Part shown: positions 42,401 through 54,284 of the stretch, piece after piece
Numbering within the stretch: the first letter of the stretch is position 1
How the letters are laid out: every line of letters starts with the position of its first letter
Origin: Limnochorda pilosa
GTDB taxonomy: Bacteria; Bacillota; Limnochordia; Limnochordales; Limnochordaceae
Direction: 5' to 3'
NCBI RefSeq assembly: GCF_001544015.1
Contig: NZ_AP014924.1
Coordinates: 3,224,001 to 3,288,000 of the forward strand
Length of the DNA stretch: 64,000 bases
Made by a program: the position numbers and the translations under genes
The notes under the pieces: generated by a model
Database searches by the model: none
Told to the model about the DNA's origin: nothing
The model's input: the letters and a program-made list of their open reading frames with translations, nothing else

Positions 42401-42535
42401 AGGGGGGCGGGGAGATGCGGGAAGCGGGGGAAAAGGCGGAGGCCGGCGCGGGCCGGGCGCGCGCGAGCGGAGCCGGCGCCCCGCGGGCCCGGCCCCACCC
42501 CTGCGTGCTGGTCTTGCGGGAAAACCCATGGGGAG

Positions 42536-42550
42536 GGCGGCGAGGCCGCC
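42536..42550 (-). terminator. Short hairpin after atpC
   Basis: GGCGGC and GCCGCC (6 bp, 3-base loop) lie 3 bases past the atpC stop. A GGGTTTT follows about 11 bases later on the minus strand. It is a weak candidate for the end of the ATP synthase operon. Confidence 0.35.
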
Positions 42551-42553
42551 GGC

Positions 42554-42963
42554 TCACATGCGGCCTCCCGCGGCCTTGATCCGGTTGATCGCCCGGCGGA
42601 GGGCCATCTCGGCCCGGTGATGGTCGACGTGGGCCTGACGCTCCCGCAGGCGGCGCTCGGCTCGCTCCGCGGCCCGTCGGGCCCGCTCCACGTCGATCTC
42701 TTCCGCGAGCTCGGCGGTGTCGGCGAGAACGGTCACCCGGTCGTCGGCCACCTCGGCGAAGCCGCCGCTGACCGCGACGCGGCGCTTCTCGGCGTGGTAG
42801 CCGCCGAACTGGAGGACGCCCACCGAGAGCCCGGCGATGAGCGGGGCGTGGCCCGGCAGGACGCCCAGGTAGCCGTTGGCCGCCGGCAGGATCACCGACT
42901 CGGCGCGCTCCTGGAGCACCCGGCGTTCGGCGGTGACCACCTCGACGCGAAGCAGCCGGTCCA

Positions 42964-42964
<1 letters not shown>
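42554..42964 (-). CDS. atpC: ATP synthase epsilon subunit AtpC
   Basis: 136 residues. The N-terminal beta-sandwich VEVVTAERRVLQERAESVILPA, then GYLGVLPGHAPLIAGLSVG, is followed by the C-terminal helical pair (about 85-136). It sits on the gamma stalk and restrains reverse hydrolysis. The ATG overlaps the atpD stop by one base. Confidence 0.95.
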
Positions 42965-44412
<1,448 letters not shown>

Positions 44413-44442
44413 TCAGCGCCTTACACGCCCGGCGGGCGCGCC

Positions 44443-45387
44443 TTACTGGCCCGTGGCCAGAGCGTTCGCGCCGCCCACGATCTCGGTGATCTCGGTGGTG
44501 ATCCCCGCCTGCCTGGCCCGGTTGAGGGAGAGGGTGAGGGCGCGGATCATCTCCTGGGCGTTCTCGGAGGCGCTGTGCATGGCCGTCATGCGGCTGGCGA
44601 ACTCGCTGGCCTTGGCCTCCAGCAGCGCCTCGTAGATGACCACGTCCACGTACCGCGGCAGCAGGATGTCCAGCACCGCGTGGGGCGAGGGTTCGTACAG
44701 GTACTCCCGCACCTCGTCCGCACCGCCCGCCTCGTCCCGCGCGCCCCCTGGCCCGGCTTCGGCCCCTTCCGAACCTTCCCCCGGCGACGATCCTGGGGGT
44801 TCGATGGGCAGCAGCGTCACGTCTACCGTGCGGTGGGAGACGGTGCTCACGAACAGGTTGTAGACCAGGTGGACCGAGGCGAACCGGCCGTCGGTGAACG
44901 CCTGGGTGACGGTCCGCGCCAGCTCCCGGGCCGTGGTGAACTGGACCTCGTCACCCAGGTAGACGAACTCACCCTCCAGGGACCACCCCTGGCGCCGGAA
45001 GGCGTCCCGGCCCTTGCGGCCCACGGCCACCACGCCCATCTCGGGCTGTTCCCGGCGCAGGCTCAGCATCCGGCGGATGACGTTGGCATTGTACGGACCC
45101 GCCAGGCCCCGGTCGGAGGTGACCGCCACGTAGAGGGCGGGCCCCTCCCGGACGGCCTCGGCCACCAGGGGGTGGTGGTACGCGCTTCGACCCTCGCCGC
45201 GGGTCACGGCGGCCACGGCCCGGGCCAGAACCTGGTGCAGCTTGTCCGAGAACGGGCGGGCCGAAAGGGCTGCGCCCTGGCTCCGGCGGAGCCGGGCGGC
45301 CGCCACCATCTCCATGGCCTTGGTGATCTGCTGGGTGCTGCGGACGCTCGCGATGCGCCGCCGGATCTCTCGTGCTCCCCGTGCCAT
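44443..45387 (-). CDS. atpG: ATP synthase gamma subunit AtpG
   Basis: 314 residues. REIRRRIASVRSTQQITKAMEMVAAARLRR at the N-terminus and SASENAQEMIRALTLSLNRARQAGIT at the C-terminus form the rotating coiled coil (quoted in part only). A low-complexity Gly/Glu/Ala insertion of about 25 residues near 200-225, absent from typical gamma subunits, enlarges the globular part. It transmits torque between the c-ring and F1. Confidence 0.95.
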   Translation of the reverse strand: MARGAREIRRRIASVRSTQQITKAMEMVAAARLRRSQGAALSARPFSDKLHQVLARAVAAVTRGEGRSAYHHPLVAEAVREGPALYVAVTSDRGLAGPYNANVIRRMLSLRREQPEMGVVAVGRKGRDAFRRQGWSLEGEFVYLGDEVQFTTARELARTVTQAFTDGRFASVHLVYNLFVSTVSHRTVDVTLLPIEPPGSSPGEGSEGAEAGPGGARDEAGGADEVREYLYEPSPHAVLDILLPRYVDVVIYEALLEAKASEFASRMTAMHSASENAQEMIRALTLSLNRARQAGITTEITEIVGGANALATGQ

Positions 45388-45399
45388 GCCGCTCTCCCC

Positions 45400-46914
45400 T
45401 TACCCCTGGCTCCGGAAGCGCTCCTTGAACTGGAGCACCGCGTCCCTCATCTGCTCCTGCAGCTCGTCGCTCAGCTGCTTCTCGGTGCGGATCCGCTCCA
45501 GGATCTCGGGCCGCTCGGCCCGCAGGTGCTCCAGGAACGCCCGCTCGAAGGCGCGCACCCGGGCGACCTCCAGGTCGTCCACCAGGCCGTTGACCCCGAC
45601 GAAGATGATCGCCACCTGCTCTTCCACCGGCATGGGCTCGTACTGGCCCTGCTTGAGGATCTCGGTCATCCGCTCGCCCCGGGCCAGCCGGGCCTGGGTG
45701 GCCCGGTCCAGGTCCGACCCGAACTGGGCGAAGGCCGCCAGCTCGCGGTACTGGGAGAGGTCGAGGCGGAGGCGCCCGGCCACCTGCCGCATCGCCTTCA
45801 CCTGGGCGTCACCGCCCACCCGGCTCACCGAGCGACCCACGTTGATGGCCGGGCGGATCCCAGCGTAGAAGAGGTCGCTCTCCAGGTAGATCTGCCCGTC
45901 GGTGATGGAGATGACGTTGGTGGGGATGTAGGCCGAGATGTCGTTGGCCTGCGTCTCCACGATGGGCAAAGCCGTGAGGGAGCCCGCGCCCCTCTCGTCG
46001 CTCAGCTTGGCCGCCCGCTCCAGGAGGCGGGAGTGCAGGTAGAAGACGTCACCGGGAAAGGCCTCCCGGCCCGGCGGCCGCCGGAGCACCAGGGAGAGCT
46101 CGCGGTAGGCGGCCGCATGCTTGGAGAGGTCGTCGTAGACCACCAGCACGTCCTTCCCCTCGTCCATGAACGCCTCGCCCATGGCGCACCCGGCGTAGGG
46201 GGCGATGTAGAGAAGGGGCGAAGGCTCGCTCGCGGTGGCCGAGACCACGATGGTGTACTCCATGGCCCCGCGCTTCTCCAGGGCCTGGACCACCCCCGCC
46301 ACGGTCGACGCCTTCTGGCCGATGGCCACGTAGATGCAGATGACGTCCTGGCCCTTCTGGTTGATGATGGTGTCCACGGCCAGGGCGGTCTTCCCCGTCT
46401 GCCGGTCGCCGATGATAAGCTCCCGCTGCCCCCGGCCGATGGGGATCATGGAGTCGATGGCCTTGAGGCCCGTCTGGAGCGGCTGCTTCACGTTCTGGCG
46501 CTCCACCACCCCCGGGGCCCGGCTCTCGATGGGACGGAGCCGGTCGGTGCGAACCTCGCCCTTGCCGTCCAGCGGTTGGCCCAGGGGGTTGACGACCCGC
46601 CCCAGGAGCGCCTCACCCACGGGAACCTCCACCACCCGGCCCGTACGGCGGACCGTGTCCCCCTCGCGGATCTGGGCGTAGGGCCCCAGCAGGACGACGC
46701 CGATGTTGTCCTCTTCCAGGTTGAGCGCCATGCCGAAGACCCCGCCCGGGAACTCCAACAGCTCGCTCGCGACCGCGTCGTCGAGCCCCCAGATGCGGGC
46801 CACGCCGTCGCCCACGCTGATGACGGTGCCGACGTTCTGAACGTCGACTTCCCGTTCGAACCGCTCGATCTGCTGCTTCAGGATTGACGTGATCTCATCC
46901 GGTCGAATGGCCAT
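45400..46914 (-). CDS. atpA: ATP synthase alpha subunit AtpA
   Basis: 504 residues, standard length. P-loop [23 protein letters not shown], and the arginine-finger region [20 protein letters not shown] are intact. It starts 4 bases after the atpH stop and ends 12 bases before atpG. Confidence 0.97.
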   Translation of the reverse strand: MAIRPDEITSILKQQIERFEREVDVQNVGTVISVGDGVARIWGLDDAVASELLEFPGGVFGMALNLEEDNIGVVLLGPYAQIREGDTVRRTGRVVEVPVGEALLGRVVNPLGQPLDGKGEVRTDRLRPIESRAPGVVERQNVKQPLQTGLKAIDSMIPIGRGQRELIIGDRQTGKTALAVDTIINQKGQDVICIYVAIGQKASTVAGVVQALEKRGAMEYTIVVSATASEPSPLLYIAPYAGCAMGEAFMDEGKDVLVVYDDLSKHAAAYRELSLVLRRPPGREAFPGDVFYLHSRLLERAAKLSDERGAGSLTALPIVETQANDISAYIPTNVISITDGQIYLESDLFYAGIRPAINVGRSVSRVGGDAQVKAMRQVAGRLRLDLSQYRELAAFAQFGSDLDRATQARLARGERMTEILKQGQYEPMPVEEQVAIIFVGVNGLVDDLEVARVRAFERAFLEHLRAERPEILERIRTEKQLSDELQEQMRDAVLQFKERFRSQG

Positions 46915-46918
46915 GCCC

Positions 46919-47482
46919 TCACCCCATCTCGCCGGTGCCGCTGCGGCCCAGCTTCAGTCGGTCCTCCAGCCGCTTCAGGCGGGTGGCGACGCTCCCGTCC
47001 ATGACCAGGTCGCCCAGGCGGACGACCACGCCGCCCAGCAGGCCAGGGTCCTCGCGGACCGCCAGGCGCACCGCGCGGCCCGTGATCGCCTCCAGCCGGG
47101 TGCGGACCGCCTCCCGCTGCTCCTCCGCCAGGGGAGCCGCGGTGACCACGTCCGCCTCCACCACGCCCTTGAGGCGGTCGATCGCCCGGGGCACCTCGGC
47201 GCAGATCTCGGGAAGGAGGGTCGCCCGCCCCTTCTCCAGCACCAGGCGCAGGAAATGGTAGAAAAGCGGGGAGAACCTCTCGCCGAACAACTCCCGCAAC
47301 CGGCCGAGCCGCTCCTCCCGCGGGATGCGGTCGTCGTCCAGCTCCATCAGGAGCGTGGGCTCCTCGTCCAGGACGCCGGCCAGGAGCTGCGCCTGCTCCT
47401 GCACCGGGTCCAGCAGCCCCCGCTCGGCGGCCAGCTCCGCGAGCGCCTGTGCGTACCGGCGCGCGAGCTTCCCGGCCCTCAT
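46919..47482 (-). CDS. atpH: ATP synthase delta subunit AtpH
   Basis: 187 residues. The N-terminal helical bundle begins [15 protein letters not shown], and the C-terminal [21 protein letters not shown] is the conserved delta/OSCP motif. It joins F1 to the b stalk. Its ATG overlaps the atpF stop (ATGA). Confidence 0.94.
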   Translation of the reverse strand: MRAGKLARRYAQALAELAAERGLLDPVQEQAQLLAGVLDEEPTLLMELDDDRIPREERLGRLRELFGERFSPLFYHFLRLVLEKGRATLLPEICAEVPRAIDRLKGVVEADVVTAAPLAEEQREAVRTRLEAITGRAVRLAVREDPGLLGGVVVRLGDLVMDGSVATRLKRLEDRLKLGRSGTGEMG

Positions 47483-48024
47483 GAGCGCTTCACCGGGCCG
47501 ACGTTCTCAACGAACTCCTCCACGAGCCGTCGCTGGTCCTCTCCGTCCAGGGATCGGCCCACCACCTGGCTGGCGGCGGCAAGGGCGAGGCCCGCCACCT
47601 CCTGCCGGATGGCCGCCAGCGCCTCCTCGCGCTCCCGGGCGATCTCTTCCTTCGCCCGCTGGAGCGTCCGGTCGGCCTCGTCCTGGGCCCGGGCCACCAG
47701 CTCCTGCCGGCGGCGCTCCGCGGCCTGCTGGGCGGCCTCCATCATGCGCTGGATCTCGCGCTGCGCTTCCCTCAGCTTCTGGTCGTAGGTGGCCTCCAGC
47801 TCGGAGGCGCGCTCCCGGGCCTGGCTGGCCTCATCCAGGGTGCGTGCGACCTTCTCTTCCCGCGAGCGGATCATGTTGCCCAGAGGCCGGAAGAGCATGT
47901 AGTAAAGCGCCAGGAGAACCACCAGGACGTTGATCAATTGGAACACGAAAGTCCACGGCTCGAAGCTGAGCGGATTCACCGCCCCCTCCTCGGCCGCGTG
48001 GACCACAAACGTGGGGTCGAACAC
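47479..48024 (-). CDS. atpF: ATP synthase b subunit AtpF
   Basis: 181 residues. One membrane helix at about 26-46 (FQLINVLVVLLALYYMLFRP) precedes a long charged coiled coil, the peripheral stator stalk. The 20-residue N-terminal extension before the helix is a little long. GTG start at 48024. Only one b-type gene is present, so the stalk should be a homodimer. Confidence 0.93.
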   Translation of the reverse strand: MFDPTFVVHAAEEGAVNPLSFEPWTFVFQLINVLVVLLALYYMLFRPLGNMIRSREEKVARTLDEASQARERASELEATYDQKLREAQREIQRMMEAAQQAAERRRQELVARAQDEADRTLQRAKEEIAREREEALAAIRQEVAGLALAAASQVVGRSLDGEDQRRLVEEFVENVGPVKRS

Positions 48025-48108
48025 CGGTGCATCCCCTCCCCTTGCCGGAAGCGCCGTCGGCGAGCCGCCGGCGGCCCACGCCGCCGGCGACCCACGCCTC
48101 GTCCTTCC

Positions 48109-48324
48109 TCAGATCTTGGTCCAGACGAGGATGGCTACGATCATGGCGAAAAGGGTCAGGGCCTCCATGAACGCCAGAGCCACCAGGAGCGTCGACCGGA
48201 TGTCTCCGGCTGCCTCCGGCTGGCGTCCCATGCTGTCCATGGCGTGAGTGGTCGCCCAACCCTGGCTGAATGCGGACATCATCGCCGGCAAGGCGATGGC
48301 GAGGGCTACCGAGAGAAGCTCCAC
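48109..48324 (-). CDS. atpE: ATP synthase c subunit AtpE, glycine-poor helix 1
   Basis: 71 residues, two membrane helices joined by GRQPEA. The ion-binding carboxylate is E54 in AFMEALTLF. The residue after it is Ala, and a Gln (Q21) sits in helix 1. Na+ enzymes usually have Glu-Ser, so proton coupling is likelier but not certain. The helix-1 GxGxGxG packing motif is replaced by a run reading ALAIALPAMMSAFSQG, with Ala, Pro, Met and Ser in place of Gly. Such changes alter ring size in other species. GTG start; 54 bases after atpB. Confidence 0.95.
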   Translation of the reverse strand: MELLSVALAIALPAMMSAFSQGWATTHAMDSMGRQPEAAGDIRSTLLVALAFMEALTLFAMIVAILVWTKI

Positions 48325-48378
48325 CGAATTCCCTCCCTTCAGGTTGCGGCGCGTGCTGCGTCGTGGTACCGACGGATG

Positions 48379-49059
48379 TCAGTGCCCATGCACCATCTCG
48401 GCGAGGTAGCTCACCGTGAGGACGCTGAAGACGAAGGCCTGGACGCCCCCGAAGATGAGTCCGAGGGCCATGATGGGCAGGGGGCCGAACAGCGGGAGCA
48501 TGGTGGCCAGCGTGGTGGTCACCATCTCCTCGCCAAACATGTTGCCGAAAAGACGGACGCTCAAAGAGAAGATCCGGACGAACTGCTCGAGCACGTTCAG
48601 GGGCGCCAGTATGGCGGTGGGTTGGAAGAAGTGCTTCACCCACGCCCCGAACCCCTTCCTCCGGATGGCGATGGTCCAGGTCATGGGAACGGCCACCACC
48701 GCCAGCGCAATGGGCGTGACCAGGTCGCTTGTGGGGGGGATGCCCCCTGGGATCATCCACGCGTAGTTGAAGAAGAGAATGGTGGTGAAGAGGCCGCCGT
48801 AGAGCCAGACGTAGCGGCGCCCTTCCCGTCCCATGAACTGCTCGGCCATCCCGTAGAAGAAGTCGACCACGATCTCCAGGAAGGCCTGGGCGCCCCGGGG
48901 CCGCTCCTCGATGCGCCGGGTGAGCAGGAAGACCAGCCCCAGGAGGATGGCCATGACCACCCAGGTGGTGACGACTGTGGAGGTGATGACCACCGGGCCA
49001 ACGTGGAGAACCTCGTGCCGCAGGACGTGGGTGACGACCTCTTGGAGCCCTTCAAACAT
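48379..49059 (-). CDS. atpB: ATP synthase a subunit AtpB
   Basis: 226 residues with five or six membrane helices. SLSVRLFGNMFGEE contains the essential Arg facing the c-ring carboxylate. FVFSVLTVSYLAEMVHGH closes the protein. It forms the two half-channels for ions. It overlaps the atpI end by 8 bases. Confidence 0.95.
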   Translation of the reverse strand: MFEGLQEVVTHVLRHEVLHVGPVVITSTVVTTWVVMAILLGLVFLLTRRIEERPRGAQAFLEIVVDFFYGMAEQFMGREGRRYVWLYGGLFTTILFFNYAWMIPGGIPPTSDLVTPIALAVVAVPMTWTIAIRRKGFGAWVKHFFQPTAILAPLNVLEQFVRIFSLSVRLFGNMFGEEMVTTTLATMLPLFGPLPIMALGLIFGGVQAFVFSVLTVSYLAEMVHGH

Positions 49060-49408
49060 GCCCGGATCGCAACCTCCCCAGCAGAGCGCGTGCGGCGATG
49101 CCTGCGGCGCCGAGGATGTAGAGGAGAACCTCGAGGGTCTCCCCGACGACGACGCCGATCATGGTCTCGACGCCAACCCAGTACCCGAGCAAAAGACCTG
49201 TGACCGCAAGCACGAAGCGAAGCGGAAGCCGCCAGGCCAGGCTGCGCTGGAAGGCGCCGGACGGCCCCCGGGATCCCTGACGGACCAGGGTCATCGTCAG
49301 GGCATAGTTGACGAGCCCGACGGGGGTGCCCCCCACGATCCCCCAGGCGGCCGCACGGTAGCCGGTGATCCAGGCGGTCGCCGCCAGGATCACGCCCATC
49401 AGCACCAT
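49052..49408 (-). CDS. atpI: ATP synthase subunit I-like protein AtpI
   Basis: About 118 residues from ATG 49408. Four membrane helices are predicted (VLMGVILAATAWITGY, GIVGGTPVGLVNYALTM, LPLRFVLAVTGLLLGYWVG, VVGETLEVLLYILGAAGI). AtpI assists c-ring assembly in other bacteria. The frame remains open upstream to about 49500 but has no good start codon there, so a few N-terminal residues could be missing. Confidence 0.75.
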   Translation of the reverse strand: MVLMGVILAATAWITGYRAAAWGIVGGTPVGLVNYALTMTLVRQGSRGPSGAFQRSLAWRLPLRFVLAVTGLLLGYWVGVETMIGVVVGETLEVLLYILGAAGIAARALLGRLRSGHV

Positions 49409-49449
49409 CCACGCCAGGTTCCTGGGATGGTGCCGCGTGAGGCCCGAAC

Positions 49450-49749
49450 CTACTTCCTCGGGGGAGGTTTCCTTGGCCTGGGCGATGAGGGCTCCTCCTC
49501 TTTCCCGTCGGGGGAACGGTCCCGCTGCCCCATGGCGGTGGTGACCGCGCGGACCTCCTGGAAGAGGGCGACCAGGCTGAGCACCATGGCCCCCACCAGG
49601 CCCGCCACGAGGAAGACGGGCTCCGTGCCCCACCGCGCGTCGAGCCAGCGCCCACCTCGGTATCCCGCATACAGAAGGGCGCCCGTCAGGAAGACCCACG
49701 ACAGGCCGACCCCGCCGTAACGGGTCCAGTCCGCCAGACCGCGGTTCAC
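49450..49749 (-). CDS. atpZ: AtpZ/AtpI-family small membrane protein
   Basis: 99 residues. Two membrane helices (VGLSWVFLTGALLYAGYRGG and FLVAGLVGAMVLSLVALFQE) match AtpZ, with RWLDARWGTEPV in the loop. The Pro/Arg-rich C-terminal tail is low complexity. AtpZ proteins form a cation channel or assembly factor with AtpI at the head of atp operons. It is the first gene after the promoter at 49812-49840. Confidence 0.85.
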   Translation of the reverse strand: MNRGLADWTRYGGVGLSWVFLTGALLYAGYRGGRWLDARWGTEPVFLVAGLVGAMVLSLVALFQEVRAVTTAMGQRDRSPDGKEEEPSSPRPRKPPPRK

Positions 49750-49811
49750 GGCCGCGGCCCCTCGGGCGGGATTTCAAGGTCTTTCCCCTGGCGGCACCAA
49801 TGCCGGGGATC

Positions 49812-49840
49812 ATTATAGTCCATGCTTCTCAGCATTTCAA
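49812..49840 (-). promoter_or_regulatory. SigA promoter of the ATP synthase operon
   Basis: The minus strand reads TTGAAA, 17 bases, TATAAT. This is a near-perfect housekeeping promoter. The start point is near 49804, giving a leader of about 55 bases before atpZ. Confidence 0.85.
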
Positions 49841-49898
49841 TCCCCTTTTTGGGAGTTGCTCTCAGTCCTGGGATGAAGCCTGGGCCGAAGCACCCGGT

Positions 49899-50984
49899 TC
49901 AGGCCGCAGGGCCATGTCCCCGGTGGTGCGGGCCCTCCAGCCGCAGGGGAGGCGGGCCGCCCCCGAGGACCCCCAGGCGGCGGGCGACGGAGGCCAGGAG
50001 GAGGCCCACCCCTCCCAGCACCACCAGGCCCGCCCAGGGCTTGAGGGTGGCCAGCCAGAGGCTCGAGAGGCCCAGCAGGCCGCTGACCACGTACAGGATC
50101 CCCACCGCGCGGCGGGGCTCGACCCCCGCGGCCAGGAGCCCGTGGTGAATGTGCCCCAGGTCCGCCTGGTAGATGGGCACACCCCGCCGCAGCCGGCGCA
50201 GGATGGCGAAGCAGGTGTCGAAGAGGGGCAGCCCCAGGGCCATCAGGGGGACCGAGATGGCCAGGGTGGCCGCGCCCTTCAAGGCCCCTTCCACCGTGAT
50301 GATGCCCAGCATCCACCCGACGAACTGGGCGCCCGCATCGCCCATGAAGATGCCGGCGGGGTGGAAGTTGTAGCGCAGGAAGCCCAGCAGGCTGGCCAGC
50401 AGCACTGCGGCGGCCGCAGCCGACCAAACCTCGCCCCGCTGGAGGGCCAGGATCAGGAGGGGCACGGTCGCGATGCTGGCCACGCCGGCCGCCAGGCCGT
50501 CGAGACCGTCGACGAGGTTGATCATGTTGGCCAGCAGCACGAGCCAGAAGACGGTGACGGGCCACGACCATCCGTGGAGGGCGATCATCCCCCCCAGAGG
50601 GTGGGTGAGGAACTCGATGCGCACCCCGGCGGCGACCACCCAGAGCGAGGCGGCCACCTGGGCCAGGAGCTTCGCCCAAGCAGGCAGCTGCACCCGGTCG
50701 TCCACCAGTCCGGCCGCCAGCAGCAGGAGCGCGGCCAGAGGGAGGGACGCCCCGCCCGGCCAGGGCAGGCCCACCAGGCCCATGCCGGCGAAGAAGGCCC
50801 CGAAGATGGCCAGCCCGCCCAGCTTCGGCATCGCGTGCCCGTGGATCCGGCGAGGCGACGGCTCGTCCATCCACCCCAGGCGACGCGCCAGCGGGGCCAG
50901 CAGGGGAGAAAGGGCCAGGCTGAGACTGAGCGCCAGGATCGCACCGGTCCCGAGGGACCACGCCGAAAGGCTGCCGGGATCCAC
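49899..50984 (-). CDS. MraY/WecA/TagO-family undecaprenyl-phosphate sugar-1-phosphate transferase
   Basis: 361 residues with about 10-11 membrane helices. HAMPKLGGLAIFGAF, AAGLVDDR, NMINLVDGLDGLAAGVA, GIFMGDAGAQFVGWMLG and the C-terminal DLGHIHHGLL are the family motifs; the last favours WecA/TagO over MraY. It would transfer GlcNAc-1-phosphate to undecaprenyl phosphate to start a surface polysaccharide or O-antigen-like chain. The tail after about 335 is Pro/His-rich and non-conserved. It lies between upp and the atp operon. Confidence 0.9.
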   Translation of the reverse strand: MDPGSLSAWSLGTGAILALSLSLALSPLLAPLARRLGWMDEPSPRRIHGHAMPKLGGLAIFGAFFAGMGLVGLPWPGGASLPLAALLLLAAGLVDDRVQLPAWAKLLAQVAASLWVVAAGVRIEFLTHPLGGMIALHGWSWPVTVFWLVLLANMINLVDGLDGLAAGVASIATVPLLILALQRGEVWSAAAAAVLLASLLGFLRYNFHPAGIFMGDAGAQFVGWMLGIITVEGALKGAATLAISVPLMALGLPLFDTCFAILRRLRRGVPIYQADLGHIHHGLLAAGVEPRRAVGILYVVSGLLGLSSLWLATLKPWAGLVVLGGVGLLLASVARRLGVLGGGPPPLRLEGPHHRGHGPAA

Positions 50985-51035
50985 CGCCCCACCCCCAAGG
51001 TGGCCTCAAGGGCCCGTTCCTACCAGATCACTTCC

Positions 51036-51064
51036 ATTCTAGTCGAGGAGCCGCCACGGCTCAA
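51036..51064 (-). promoter_or_regulatory. Candidate SigA promoter for the WecA-like gene
   Basis: On the minus strand TTGAGC, 17 bases, TAGAAT. It lies in the 120 bases between upp and the transferase gene, about 45 bases from its GTG start. Confidence 0.5.
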
Positions 51065-51104
51065 CGCCGGATGCGTGCAGGTCAGGGGGATGCTGCCACC
51101 GGCG

Positions 51105-52693
<1,589 letters not shown>

Positions 52694-52861
52694 CCCGCCA
52701 CTTCCCCTCCCTGGCTCTTGAGGCGGGCCAGGCGGGTGCCCCGGCCCTTACCCATGGTATCTCACCACGGGTTCCACCTGCACGCTCCACTCTCCTCCCC
52801 ACCCGTTGGGGACGCGGAAAGGCGGCGTCATCGCGCACACCTAAGGGTGGAGGCGAGATCG

Positions 52862-53134
52862 ATGAGCAGCCGTCCGTATCTATGCCCCATCTGCCGCTCC
52901 AACCGGACCCAGTTCGAGCTGGTCCTTCGGCTGGCACGGGCGGTGGTGAAAGACCCTGAGACGGGAGAGATCACGTACGAGTCGAACCAGATGGAGCTCC
53001 TGGACCCACCCCGGGGGCCCGAACGGGAGGTGCGCTGCCAGCGGTGCGGGTACACGGGGGTCGAGAACCTCTTCGTCCAGGCGGCGCTCCGGGCGGACCG
53101 TTCCCGGGTGCCCTACCGGCGCACGACCCGCTGA
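52862..53134 (+). CDS. Small two-CxxC zinc-ribbon protein
   Basis: 90 residues. LCPICRSNRTQFE at the N-terminus and RCQRCGYTGVENLFVQ near the C-terminus give two CxxC knuckles that should bind one zinc ion. No family name is known to me. The ATG at 52862 has GGTGGAGG about 8 bases upstream. It is one of only three genes on the plus strand (with dinB and the tRNA), divergent from the phosphatase/RpiB gene and convergent with sua5. Confidence 0.75.
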   Translation: MSSRPYLCPICRSNRTQFELVLRLARAVVKDPETGEITYESNQMELLDPPRGPEREVRCQRCGYTGVENLFVQAALRADRSRVPYRRTTR

Positions 53135-53193
53135 GGCCCCGGGCCCCCTGTGCACCGGCGAAGGGCCCTAAGCGAGCGGGCGCCGCGCCCGGA

Positions 53194-54267
53194 CTACAAC
53201 CGTTCCACCCGGTACCCTGCGGCCCGGCGCATGCGGTCGAGCACGGCCAGGCCCAGGCCCCGTCGGGCTGGGGCGGCAAGAATGACCTCGTCCAGGCCGA
53301 GGCGATCCATCTCGCGCAGGGCGGGGTAGAGACGGCGGGCGGCCTCTTCGGGTGCGTCCCGCGCTCCCAGGACGCGCAGCACCGAGCCGGGCGGAAGGTT
53401 GGGGGCGAGCGCTGCCGCCTCCTCGGCCATCACCAGGAGCCCCACCCGCCGGCCCCGGCGATGGGCGGCCTCGGCCAGCTCCGCGGCTCGGCGCGCCACC
53501 GCGCCGGCTGGGCCTTCCAGCAGCAGGGCCGGGGCCTGTGGCGCGTAGTGGCGATACCGGAGGCCGGGGGAGCGGGCGGGCCCTTCCAGGACCCCGTCTT
53601 CCACGGCAGGATCCACCTCCACCCGGCCCAGGAGCGTCTCAAGCTGCTCCACGCTGACGCCGCCGGGTCGGAGCACCACCGGGACCGGATGGGTAAGGTC
53701 CAGCACGGTCGACTCCACTCCCAGGCCGGCGGGACCGCCGTCGAGGATCAGCTCCACCCTGCCGTTCAGGTCCTCCCACACCGCCTGGGCCGTGGTCGGG
53801 CTGGGGCGACCCGAGGTGTTGGCGCTCGGCGCCGCCACCGCTGCCCCCGCGGCGCGGATCAGGGCTCGTGCCACCGCGTGCGCCGGAAGCCGGACGGCAA
53901 CCGTGTCGAGCCCCCCCGTGGCCTCGTCGGGTACCGCCGGGGCGCGGGCGAGCACCAGAGTGAGCGGCCCCGGCCAGAACCGCTCCATGAGCACCCTCCC
54001 GGCCGGAGGCACCTGCCGCACCCAACGGGCGGCCTCTTCGGCCTGGGCCACGTGGAGGATCAAAGGGTTGTCGCCCGGACGGCCCTTGGCTTCGAAGATG
54101 CGCCGCAAGGCGCCCCGGTTCGTCACCACGGCGCCGAGGCCGTAGACCGTCTCGGTGGGAAAGGCCACCAGCCCGCCCCGGCGGAGGATGGCTGCAGCCT
54201 CCTGGATCGTGGGCCCGTCGGGTCGGGTGGGGTCGACCCGCCGCAGCACAGTCGCAATGCGGTCCAT
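53194..54267 (-). CDS. ywlC: Threonylcarbamoyl-AMP synthase (Sua5/YwlC)
   Basis: 357 residues, the long Sua5 form. The YrdC domain (about 1-210) has TETVYGLGA, KGRPGDNPLILHV and APSANTSGRPSPT. The linker SPGLRYRHYAPQAP leads to the Sua5 C-terminal domain. It makes threonylcarbamoyl-AMP for the t6A37 modification of ANN-decoding tRNAs. ATG 54267 has GGGAGG upstream; prmC ends 17 bases before. Confidence 0.94.
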   Translation of the reverse strand: MDRIATVLRRVDPTRPDGPTIQEAAAILRRGGLVAFPTETVYGLGAVVTNRGALRRIFEAKGRPGDNPLILHVAQAEEAARWVRQVPPAGRVLMERFWPGPLTLVLARAPAVPDEATGGLDTVAVRLPAHAVARALIRAAGAAVAAPSANTSGRPSPTTAQAVWEDLNGRVELILDGGPAGLGVESTVLDLTHPVPVVLRPGGVSVEQLETLLGRVEVDPAVEDGVLEGPARSPGLRYRHYAPQAPALLLEGPAGAVARRAAELAEAAHRRGRRVGLLVMAEEAAALAPNLPPGSVLRVLGARDAPEEAARRLYPALREMDRLGLDEVILAAPARRGLGLAVLDRMRRAAGYRVERL

Positions 54268-54284
54268 CCCTGGCCAGCCTCCCG

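Noticed and set aside
53135-53193. Bidirectional terminator between the zinc protein and sua5
   Set aside because: There are several GC palindromes (GGGCCC, GGGCGC) but no stable stem with a T tract on either strand.
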